Assembly: GCF_012276985.1 (NCBI RefSeq) | Contig: NZ_JAAXMM010000014.1 | Span: 1-64,000 of the forward strand | Direction: 5' to 3' | Length of the DNA stretch: 64,000 nt | From: Agrobacterium sp. a22-2 | Lineage (GTDB): Bacteria > Pseudomonadota > Alphaproteobacteria > Rhizobiales > Rhizobiaceae | Position numbers and translations under genes: made by a program | Part shown: positions 57,025 to 64,000 of the stretch, in pieces | How positions within the stretch are numbered: the stretch's first letter is position 1 | Layout of the letters: every line of letters starts with the position of its first letter | Notes under the pieces: generated by a model | The model's database searches: none | Told to the model about the DNA's origin: nothing | What the model saw: the letters and a program-made list of their open reading frames with translations, nothing else

Positions 57025-57911
57025 GTGTCCGGCTCGCCCGGCGCGAGCATCGTGCCGCCTGGCTGTTTCTGACGCCGCTGATCATCGTGCTGCTGATGGT
57101 CGCCGTCTGGCCGCTCGGTCGCACCTTCTTCTTCAGCTTCACCGATGCCTATCTCGATGATCCCTCCGTCTACGATCTGATCGGCTTTGCCAATTTCCTC
57201 GAAGTGTTTCGCGATCCCAACTGGTGGGTTGCGGTCAAGAACACGCTGGTCTTTGCCGTCATCTCGGTCTTCATCGAAACGCTGCTCGGTCTCGGCATCG
57301 CCCTTTTGCTGAACGAGGCCATTCCCGGCCGCGGCATGCTGCGCGCCGCCATTCTGGTGCCCTGGGCCATTCCGGTCGTGGTGGCCACCAAGATCTGGGA
57401 ATGGATGCTCAACGACCAGTTCGGCGTGTTCAACAAGATGCTGATGTCGCTGGGGATCATCGATCACGGCATCGCCTGGACGGCCAGCAGTTCGCTGATC
57501 ATGGGCGTGGTGATCTTCATCGATGTCTGGATGACGACACCCTTCATGGTGCTGCTGATTCTCGCCGGCCTGCAGACCATTCCCGGTGAAATGATGGAAG
57601 CCGCCGAAGTGGACGGCATTCCGGCCTGGAAACGCTTCTGGTCGATCACCCTGCCGCTGCTGCGGCCGGCCATCGGCGTCGCAGTGCTGTTTCGGGCGCT
57701 CGATGCCGTGCGCATGTTCGACCTTGCCTATGTGCTGGCCGCCAGCAACCAGAATGTCATGACCGTGTCGATTTACGCCCGCGACCGGCTGATCAGCTTC
57801 CAGGAACTGGGCGTCGGTTCGGCGGCTTCCACCTGGGTCTTCCTGCTGGTAGCGCTTGTCGCCATCGTCCTCATCGGCGCGCTGCGCCTTGATCGCTCGA
57901 CGGGAGAATGA
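57021..57911 (+). CDS. CUT1 sugar ABC transporter permease (MalF-like)
   Basis: This 296-residue permease has six helices, a periplasmic loop typical of UgpA/ThuF proteins, and the EAA loop MMEAAEVDGIPAWKRFWSITLPLL. ATGA overlap with the ATPase gene indicates coupled translation. Confidence 0.92.
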   Translation: MSVRLARREHRAAWLFLTPLIIVLLMVAVWPLGRTFFFSFTDAYLDDPSVYDLIGFANFLEVFRDPNWWVAVKNTLVFAVISVFIETLLGLGIALLLNEAIPGRGMLRAAILVPWAIPVVVATKIWEWMLNDQFGVFNKMLMSLGIIDHGIAWTASSSLIMGVVIFIDVWMTTPFMVLLILAGLQTIPGEMMEAAEVDGIPAWKRFWSITLPLLRPAIGVAVLFRALDAVRMFDLAYVLAASNQNVMTVSIYARDRLISFQELGVGSAASTWVFLLVALVAIVLIGALRLDRSTGE

Positions 57912-57913
57912 CC

Positions 57914-58792
57914 ATGGCAACCGTCGTCTCCGCCCGTCCCAAGCGCCGCTCTTCCGCCAGCTACAGGTTGCAGCGCCGCCTGCGCAAGGGCCTGCTCGGC
58001 CTGCTTATCCTGGTCGTGCTGGGGTACACGCTGTTTCCCTATTATTGGGCGATCGTCTCCTCCACCAAGCAGGGGGCGGAGCTTTATACCACCGCCTTCC
58101 TGCCGGCGCTGAATTTCACCTATTACCGGCAGCTGCTCGACAATCCTGTGTTCATGGGGTCGCTGCTGAACTCGGCCTTCGTCGCCACCTCGACCACGGC
58201 CCTGTCGCTGATCCTCGGCATCAGTGCTGCGTATGCGCTCGGCCGCATCGAGTTTCCGCAGCGCCGGCTGGTGCTGATGGCGATCCTGATGATCTCGATC
58301 TTCCCGCAGGTGGCGGCGTTGTCCGGCATGTTCGAGCTGGTCAACTGGCTCGGCCTCTACAACCGGCCAAGCGCGCTGGTGCTGACCTATCTGCTCTCGA
58401 CGGTGCCCTTCACCACCTGGATCCTCACCACCTTCATCCGGGAATTCCCGAAAGAGTTGGAGGAAGCGGCGCTGATCGACGGCTGCTCGCATTTCCGCAT
58501 CCTTACCCATATCCTGCTGCCGCTGATGGGGCCGTCGCTGGCCAGCACCGGCATTCTCGCCTTCATCCTCGCCTGGAACGAATTCCTGTTTGCACTGACC
58601 TTCATGCTGACGGATGAAAACAAGACGGTGCCGGTGGCGATCGGCCTGATTGCCGGCACCAGCCGTTACGAATATCCATTCGGGCAGATCATGGCGGCCT
58701 CCGTCACCGTGACGCTGCCGCTGATCGTCATCGTGCTGATCTTTCAGCGCCGGATCGTCGCCGGCCTCACGGCCGGTGCGGTCAAAGGATAA
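57914..58792 (+). CDS. CUT1 sugar ABC transporter permease (MalG-like)
   Basis: This 292-residue permease has six helices, N-terminal basic residues and the EAA loop ELEEAALIDGCSHFRILTHILLPL; WNEFLFALTFM near the C-terminus is typical of MalG relatives. GGGAG lies 7 nt before ATG 57914, better than ATG 57908, which overlaps the previous stop. Confidence 0.92.
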   Translation: MATVVSARPKRRSSASYRLQRRLRKGLLGLLILVVLGYTLFPYYWAIVSSTKQGAELYTTAFLPALNFTYYRQLLDNPVFMGSLLNSAFVATSTTALSLILGISAAYALGRIEFPQRRLVLMAILMISIFPQVAALSGMFELVNWLGLYNRPSALVLTYLLSTVPFTTWILTTFIREFPKELEEAALIDGCSHFRILTHILLPLMGPSLASTGILAFILAWNEFLFALTFMLTDENKTVPVAIGLIAGTSRYEYPFGQIMAASVTVTLPLIVIVLIFQRRIVAGLTAGAVKG

Positions 58793-58813
58793 GATTCAAG
58801 GGAGTTTTTCACC

Positions 58814-59311
58814 ATGGACATGCTCGTCAACCTCTACGACCTCGCGCCCGACGCCGCCCTCGACCAGAAGATGGCCGACGAAGGCGTCACCATCCGCCGC
58901 GCCCTGCCGCCGGAACTGCACACCATCGCCAGCTGGATCGGCCCGCGCTTCGGCCAGGGCTGGGTGAGCGAGGCAACCGTTGCGATGATGCGCCAGCCGG
59001 TGTCGCTGCTGGTGGCGGTCAAGGACGGCGAAGTGCTGGGATTTGCCTGCTATGATGCGACGGCGCGCGGCTTTTTCGGACCGACCGGCGTGGACGAGAC
59101 CATGCGCGGCAAAGGCATCGGCCATGCGCTGCTCTTGAAGACGCTGCTCGCCATGTACGACCAGGGCTATGGTTACGGCGTGATCGGCGGCGCCGGCCCG
59201 ACCGGCTTCTACAAGCGCGCCGTCGGCGCCGTGGTCATCGAAGGTTCCGAGGAAGGCATCTACAAAGGCATGCTGAACGCCGCCCACGCCACCGGCATCA
59301 CCTATAGCTGA
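58814..59311 (+). CDS. GNAT-family N-acetyltransferase
   Basis: This 165-residue protein has one GNAT domain with the acetyl-CoA motif VDETMRGKGIGHALL (about 93-107) and a C-terminal GGAGPTGFYKRAVGA. It follows the permease by 21 bp, preceded by GGGAG. As in the operon at 47-52.8 kb, a GNAT ends an ABC transporter operon. The acceptor is unknown; an amino sugar is possible. Confidence 0.85.
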   Translation: MDMLVNLYDLAPDAALDQKMADEGVTIRRALPPELHTIASWIGPRFGQGWVSEATVAMMRQPVSLLVAVKDGEVLGFACYDATARGFFGPTGVDETMRGKGIGHALLLKTLLAMYDQGYGYGVIGGAGPTGFYKRAVGAVVIEGSEEGIYKGMLNAAHATGITYS

Positions 59312-59320
59312 CGGATCGCG

Positions 59321-60070
59321 TCAGGAGGCCGCAAGCTTCATTGCGGCCTTGAAGGCCCGCACGGTTTCCGAATCCGTCTGCCGTGCATCGGATGCCAGGA
59401 AACCCAGTTCGACCAGTCTCGTCTCAGCCGCGTGCACCGGCTTGCCGCACGAGGCATGCAGTTCCGAAATACCCGGAACCGACAAGAACGTGGCCGCCAT
59501 CTCCGGCTTCAATCCACCGCCAGGCATGACCGACAGCCGGGAGCCGGCCGCAGCGGCGACAGCCCGCAGCGTGTCCAACCCGGCAAGCGCGGTCTTCTGG
59601 CCGCCCGATGTCAGGATGCGGCGGAAGCCGAGGCCGATCGCCACCTCCAGCGCCTCCAGCGAATCCGGCACCAGATCGAAGGCGCGATGCAGGGTGAGCC
59701 CCAGACCGTCCGCCGCGCTGACGAGTTCACCCAGCACCGTCTCGTCCAATCTTCCGTCATGTCGCGAGGCGCCGATGACGACGCCGGCCAGGCCCATCTG
59801 GCGCGCGGCCGCAATATCCTCGCGCATGATGGCGACATCGCTTGCGTCAAAGACGAAGCTGCCGGCCCGCGGCCGGATCAGCGCATAGACCGGAATGGGA
59901 GCACGGGCGGCCAGCGCCATGAAACCATGGGTCGGGGTCAGCCCGCCGACCGATAGCGCCGAGCAAAGCTCGATGCGGTCGGCACCGCCTTCGATAGCAG
60001 CGGCAAGGCCGGCCGCATCGTCGACGCAGACTTCGAGCAGCCTTGTTTTGTCCGATCCAGCCGTATCCAT
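59321..60070 (-). CDS. cutC: CutC family protein
   Basis: This 249-residue TIM-barrel protein has ADRIELCSALSVGGLTPTHG, IRPRAGSFVF, VIGASRHDGRLD and MPGGGLKP, all diagnostic of CutC. CutC was first linked to copper tolerance, but that role is disputed and the barrel may be an enzyme. It is the last gene of the GH20-M81-MFS-CutC operon and ends 9 bp from the convergent GNAT. Confidence 0.93.
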   Translation of the reverse strand: MDTAGSDKTRLLEVCVDDAAGLAAAIEGGADRIELCSALSVGGLTPTHGFMALAARAPIPVYALIRPRAGSFVFDASDVAIMREDIAAARQMGLAGVVIGASRHDGRLDETVLGELVSAADGLGLTLHRAFDLVPDSLEALEVAIGLGFRRILTSGGQKTALAGLDTLRAVAAAAGSRLSVMPGGGLKPEMAATFLSVPGISELHASCGKPVHAAETRLVELGFLASDARQTDSETVRAFKAAMKLAAS

Positions 60071-60089
60071 GGTCGCCTTCCCTTAAAGT

Positions 60090-61292
60090 TCACGTGCCGC
60101 GCTTCAGCGGGCCGTCCAGCGACAGCACGAGTATGGTGCCGGCGAGACCGGCGAGCGCGCCGAGGATCGATGTGCCGGAATAATCGCTTATTCCCGTCCC
60201 CAGCGCAAAAAGCAACGAACTGAGGCCACCGGACAGGAAGATATTGACCGCGATCAGCGAACTGCCGAGGCCGGCCCGCTCGGCAATCAGGTCCTGCAGA
60301 TAGGTGATCGGCACGCTGATGATGGCAGCGGCGCCAAGGCCGGAGACAAGGGTCAACGCATAGACATGGGTCGGTGTCTGCGCAAAGCCGAGCAACAGCA
60401 GATAGACCGCATAGATACCGCCGCCCCAGGCGAGCGTAATGACCGGCGTCGACCGGCGCTCGAACCATCCCCAGAACAGGATGAAGACGATTTCGAGCAG
60501 CGCGACGATGCCGACGACCACGCCAACATCGGCGACCGTGCCGCCGGCATTGCCGGTGACGACCAGCGGCAGGACCGCGCTATTGACATGCAGCATCGCC
60601 GAAATCAGCGCGATGGCGAAGACGCGGACCAGAACCGGGCGCGAGCCGATTTCCTTCAGCGAGGCCAGGAAGGCGTAATTGGCATGGTTTTCCGGCGGCA
60701 CGTCGGTCTTCGGCAGAAAGAAGAAGAACAGCAGGAAGCAGACGCAAGCCGAGAGACTTGCCAGAAGGAAGGCCGGCAGCATGCTGCTGCGGCTGGCCAG
60801 GAAAAAGCCGACGAGGCCCGGCACCAGCACCCAGGACAGCGATATGGTCGCGCGAACGGCGGAATTGACCGCGATCAGGTCCCGCACCGCCATGCCCTTG
60901 GAACTGGCGCGCACATTGGCGAAAATCAGTGAGTTCAGCGCTCCGAACACCGGGATCAGCAACAGCGTCGAGGCCATGAAAATGCCGGCGGTCGGAACGG
61001 CATAGGTCAGGCCATAACCGACAATGCCGAACAGGCAGGCAAACAGCATGGGCGCGCGATAGCTGCCGAGCCGGTCGGAAAAGATGCCGATCAGCACGCT
61101 GGCCGACACGTTGATCACGGCCGACGCCAGGATCAGCGCCGAGTAGAGGGCGTCGCTGAGGCCCAGTTCGGTGATGCCGATGATCGACAGATAGGGCGAG
61201 GTCGCCGCGCCGGAAAATCCGAAAAAGAAGATCGCAATCGCACTGACCCGGATCGGCGGGTTTCGATAGACGGTCGAGAGCGTGGAGAACAT
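60090..61292 (-). CDS. MFS transporter, SetA-like sugar exporter
   Basis: This 400-residue protein has twelve predicted helices and the loop IGIFSDRLGSYRAP after helix 2. The N-terminal TSPYLSIIGITELGLS resembles SetA-type sugar efflux proteins. It starts 73 bp after the M81 peptidase gene and 19 bp before cutC. It could export a toxic or excess sugar derivative made in the pathway. Confidence 0.85.
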   Translation of the reverse strand: MFSTLSTVYRNPPIRVSAIAIFFFGFSGAATSPYLSIIGITELGLSDALYSALILASAVINVSASVLIGIFSDRLGSYRAPMLFACLFGIVGYGLTYAVPTAGIFMASTLLLIPVFGALNSLIFANVRASSKGMAVRDLIAVNSAVRATISLSWVLVPGLVGFFLASRSSMLPAFLLASLSACVCFLLFFFFLPKTDVPPENHANYAFLASLKEIGSRPVLVRVFAIALISAMLHVNSAVLPLVVTGNAGGTVADVGVVVGIVALLEIVFILFWGWFERRSTPVITLAWGGGIYAVYLLLLGFAQTPTHVYALTLVSGLGAAAIISVPITYLQDLIAERAGLGSSLIAVNIFLSGGLSSLLFALGTGISDYSGTSILGALAGLAGTILVLSLDGPLKRGT

Positions 61293-61365
61293 GGGGCTAC
61301 GGCTTGAAAAAGAGAAAGGCGCCTCTCGGTGGAGAAAGCGCCGGTCGCGGACATGTGGCTGCGGA

Positions 61366-62811
61366 TCAGCTCACCTTCCAGCGGCTGGAAAGATACGCCG
61401 TCGGTGTATAGCCGAAATCCCTGGTGAAAGGATAGATCGGTTGCAGGCGACGTTTGCTCGGCAGCGCCTCGATATCCTGGTTGATGACACCATCCGTCAG
61501 CGCCATCAGGTTCGGATTGGCGATCGGCTGCAATTCCGGCGAAAGATAACCTGACTTGACCACCAGCAGCCGTACTCTTGTCGGATCGATGCCGAGCCGG
61601 GTGAAATCGGCGATGGCGTGATAGGGACGGCGCTTGGCGGCGAGAATGACGATCACCTCGCCAATGCCGATCACGGCCTGCCGGTCGGCCGGCAAACCTG
61701 GATTGTCGAGCCGGATGACGGTTGCCATCACGTCTACGAAAGGGCTGGCCGGATCGAGACCGCCGCCAACCTTGAGCGGCAGAACCGCACCCTCGCCGGC
61801 CTCGAAACACAGGTCCACGGCCACCGGATCGGTGATACCGCCGACCACCGCATCCTGCCAGTCCCGTGCGATCAGAGCTTTCAGCACATCGGCACGGTCG
61901 CCCACGCCGCCACCGGTCGGATTGTCGCCGGAATCCGCAAGGATCACCGGTCGTGTCTCGGTCTTTTCGGCAATGTCGAGCATCGCCTCGAGTGGCCCTG
62001 TCACCGGTCCGAACCGGAAGTCGGCCCGCGCATCCCAATAGGACTGCGCGATGGTTACGGCGGCCCGACGCGCGGCGGACGCGTCCGTGCCGGTGACGAC
62101 AGCGCAGGCTGTGCCGCGCGGCTCGTCGGCCCAGACATAACCGACCATCAGATTGGCATCCCAGATGCCGGGCACCTGATCGTGCTCCGGCAGTTTGAGA
62201 TAGAGGCTTTTCGCCGGCTCGTCCTCCGTCGAGGTGCGCTCGCCCGGCAGCAGCACCGGGATTGGTGCCCAAGCGACGCCTGGCTTTTCGCCGGTCGCCA
62301 AGGTGTTCAGCAGCATCTCCCAGGCGCGCACCATGGTCTCGCGCACATCGATATGCGGCGCGGTGCGATAGCCGGCAAAAATGTCGAGCTGGTCGACGAT
62401 GCGCTGCGTCACGTTGCCATGCAGGTCATAGCTGGCGGCCACCGGGCAATCAGGACCGACCACGGCACGGGCGGCCGAAATCCAGTCGCCCTCGGCATCG
62501 TCCATGCCCTCGACATTCATTGCGCCATGCATGGCGAGATAGAGCCCGTCGAGCGGCAGGCTGGCCTTCAGCAGCTGTAGGAACTCTTCCTTGAAGCTTT
62601 CATAGGCGACCCGCGACACCGGGCCGCCCGGAACGGCGCGGGCGTGCAGCAATGGCAGCGGCTCGACGTCGGCGGCGCCGAGAAAGCTGAAATAGTCGGC
62701 GCCGAGCAGATCGGCACCGCGCATGACGCGGAAGTCTTCGGTTCTCATCAGCACCGGCGACGAGGTGCTGCATTCGGTGTGGATGCCACCGACAGCGATG
62801 CGAAAGGTCAT
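61366..62811 (-). CDS. M81 family metallopeptidase (MlrC-like)
   Basis: This 481-residue protein begins with FRIAVGGIHTECSTSSP and has LYLAMHGAMNVEG, SYDLHGNV, GYRTAPHIDVRET and LADSGDNPTGGGVGD, the M81 motif set with several His and Asp for metal binding. MlrC degrades linearised microcystin peptides; the rhizobial members act on unknown small peptides. Cotranscription with a hexosaminidase suggests a peptide attached to an amino sugar. ATG 62811 lies 10 bp after the GH20 stop. Confidence 0.92.
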   Translation of the reverse strand: MTFRIAVGGIHTECSTSSPVLMRTEDFRVMRGADLLGADYFSFLGAADVEPLPLLHARAVPGGPVSRVAYESFKEEFLQLLKASLPLDGLYLAMHGAMNVEGMDDAEGDWISAARAVVGPDCPVAASYDLHGNVTQRIVDQLDIFAGYRTAPHIDVRETMVRAWEMLLNTLATGEKPGVAWAPIPVLLPGERTSTEDEPAKSLYLKLPEHDQVPGIWDANLMVGYVWADEPRGTACAVVTGTDASAARRAAVTIAQSYWDARADFRFGPVTGPLEAMLDIAEKTETRPVILADSGDNPTGGGVGDRADVLKALIARDWQDAVVGGITDPVAVDLCFEAGEGAVLPLKVGGGLDPASPFVDVMATVIRLDNPGLPADRQAVIGIGEVIVILAAKRRPYHAIADFTRLGIDPTRVRLLVVKSGYLSPELQPIANPNLMALTDGVINQDIEALPSKRRLQPIYPFTRDFGYTPTAYLSSRWKVS

Positions 62812-62821
62812 GGTGCCCTCA

Positions 62822-64000
62822 TCAAAAACGCGGGTTGAGGCCGACGATGGCGGCAAAGCGCAGCCAGTCCTTGTTGGCCCTCGGCGTCCAGGCGGCCTCG
62901 GCGATGGCCGGAAGACGCGGGAAGACCAGATGGTTGAAATAATCGCGATTGAGGAAATGCTCCGACCAGATGCAGGCCTGGACACCCTTCATACGGTCCT
63001 TCAGCGCATCGGGGAAATCGCCGACCGCCTCATAGGCATAGGTATGGGCCGGCGGCACAGTGCCCGCCCAGCTGGCGCCGGGTTCCTGCCATTCAGTGGC
63101 CTGCACCATGTCGAGATAATAGGCCTGGCCGGGGGTCATCACGACATCATAACCCTGTTTGGCAAGTTCGAGGCCGACTTCCGGCTTCTGCCAGGCCATC
63201 AGCAGCGTGCCGTCCGGATCGACGCCGCCACCATGGGAGACTTCATCCCAGCCGGCGAGACTGCGGCCACGTTCGGCCAGCATCTGCTGGATGCGCTTCA
63301 TGAAATAGCTCTGCAGCCCGAAGGTGCCTTCGATGCCCTGCTCCTCCATCAGCTTGCGCGCCAGCGGCGAGGCCATCCAGGTATTGCCGGCCACTTCGTC
63401 GCCGCCGATATGCAGCAGCTTGGACGGGAACAGGTCGACCATTTCATCGAAGACCTTGCCGAGGAATTCATAGGTAAGCTCGATGGCCGGATTGAGCGCA
63501 TTGTTGGGAAAACCCTGCACCGAGCGGTAGCTGTCGGGTGCTTCCTGACCGTCGACCAGATCGGGCAGCGCGATCAGGGCTGCCGTGCTGTGGCCGGGAA
63601 TGTCGATTTCCGGAACGATCTCGACGCTGAGCGCCGCCGCATGGGCGACGATCGCCCTGACTTCGTCCTGGCTGTAGAAGCCGGTTACGAGTTCTGCGCC
63701 ATTGCCCAGCTGCGGCAGAAGAGGCCCATCCGGTCCGCGGGTCGCACCGATCGTGGTCAGTTCCGGATAGGCCTTGATTTCCAGGCGCCAGGCCTCGTCA
63801 TCGGTCAGGTGCCAATGGAAGGTGTTGAGACGCAACCAGGCCAGGATATCGATCAGCCGGGTGACGTCGGCGACCGGATAGAACTGCCTTGACACATCGA
63901 GATGGCAACCGCGCCAGCCATAACGCGGCGCGTCGCTGATGCTGCCGGAGATCGGGAAGCGGAATTTTACAGCATCGATGCGCGCGCCGCGCAGCAACTG
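62822..64000 (-). CDS. beta-N-acetylhexosaminidase, GH20 (5' end cut by window)
   Basis: About 392 residues of the catalytic and C-terminal parts are present. GWRGCHLDVSRQFYP starts the barrel, FHWHLTDDEAWRLEIK and EIDIPGHSTAAL follow, HIGGDEV holds the catalytic Asp-Glu pair for substrate-assisted cleavage, and LAGWDEVSHGG and MAWQKPEVG complete it. The N-terminal GH20b domain and start lie beyond base 64000. It removes terminal GlcNAc/GalNAc from chitooligomers, glycans or muropeptides. It begins the minus-strand operon that faces the ABC transporter operon. Confidence 0.92.
   Translation of the reverse strand, partial: QLLRGARIDAVKFRFPISGSISDAPRYGWRGCHLDVSRQFYPVADVTRLIDILAWLRLNTFHWHLTDDEAWRLEIKAYPELTTIGATRGPDGPLLPQLGNGAELVTGFYSQDEVRAIVAHAAALSVEIVPEIDIPGHSTAALIALPDLVDGQEAPDSYRSVQGFPNNALNPAIELTYEFLGKVFDEMVDLFPSKLLHIGGDEVAGNTWMASPLARKLMEEQGIEGTFGLQSYFMKRIQQMLAERGRSLAGWDEVSHGGGVDPDGTLLMAWQKPEVGLELAKQGYDVVMTPGQAYYLDMVQATEWQEPGASWAGTVPPAHTYAYEAVGDFPDALKDRMKGVQACIWSEHFLNRDYFNHLVFPRLPAIAEAAWTPRANKDWLRFAAIVGLNPRF

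Noticed and set aside
1..64000. tRNA, rRNA, CRISPR arrays, intact transposons, conjugation genes
   Set aside because: None were found by eye: no clustered equally spaced repeats, no cloverleaf with CCA-type acceptor, no transposase or Tra/VirB proteins among the frames.

Overview
The window is GC-rich, densely coded alphaproteobacterial DNA of rhizobial type (Rhizobium/Agrobacterium/Sinorhizobium relatives). A complete repABC replication and partition cassette (repC 36607-37821, repB 38078-39193, repA 39197-40441, all on the minus strand) has a counter-transcribed RNA gene between repB and repC and a 16-bp parS-type palindrome upstream of repA. The molecule is therefore very probably a large secondary replicon (megaplasmid or chromid). 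The load of ABC uptake systems, the short rhizobial intergenic repeats and the stress-response promoters fit this. The exact species cannot be named from the sequence.

Layout. 0-5.3 kb: a molybdenum hydroxylase (fused FAD and molybdopterin subunits plus a separate 2Fe-2S subunit) and an aldehyde dehydrogenase. 5.3-5.7 kb: a guanidinium-exporter type SMR gene behind a near-consensus promoter and a two-hairpin leader that matches the guanidine-II (mini-ykkC) riboswitch. 5.9-7.9 kb: a flavin monooxygenase divergent from a MarR regulator, with two candidate operators. 8.0-15.2 kb: a branched-chain-amino-acid-type ABC transporter (SBP, livHMGF) with an M24 metallopeptidase, divergent from an arginase/agmatinase-family enzyme whose first metal-ligand motif is altered.

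15.2-30.7 kb is a general-stress-response island. It holds a NepR-like anti-sigma protein, an ECF sigma factor, glycogen synthase, TreZ and TreY (trehalose from alpha-glucans), a YciF-type ferritin-like protein, DUF2934 and DUF3008 proteins, an endonuclease/phosphatase-fold protein, a YbhN-like membrane protein and a phospholipase D. Twelve sequences fit the alphaproteobacterial EcfG promoter GGAAC-N16/17-NGTT and nearly all sit just upstream of these genes. One drives a candidate ~130-nt RNA that ends in a perfect terminator. Several are symmetric, so both strands read as an EcfG promoter.

30.7-36.5 kb: a UvrD-type helicase, a secreted alpha/beta hydrolase, a WGR protein, an RTX-repeat protein and two small exported proteins. 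36.6-40.9 kb: repABC. 40.9-46 kb: an HPP-CBS membrane protein, an orphan BrnA-like protein, a GAF-GGDEF-EAL protein and a TerC/DUF475 membrane protein. 46-52.8 kb: an FCD-type GntR regulator divergent from a PotABC-like transporter operon ending in a hydantoin/Asp-Glu-racemase-family enzyme and a GNAT. 52.9-64 kb: a DUF2161 protein, then a HutC-type GntR regulator divergent from a CUT1 sugar ABC transporter plus a GNAT. This faces a convergent operon of a GH20 hexosaminidase (cut by the window end), an M81 peptidase, an MFS exporter and CutC; amino-sugar or muropeptide scavenging is a reasonable but unproven reading. No tRNA, rRNA, CRISPR array or intact insertion sequence was seen.
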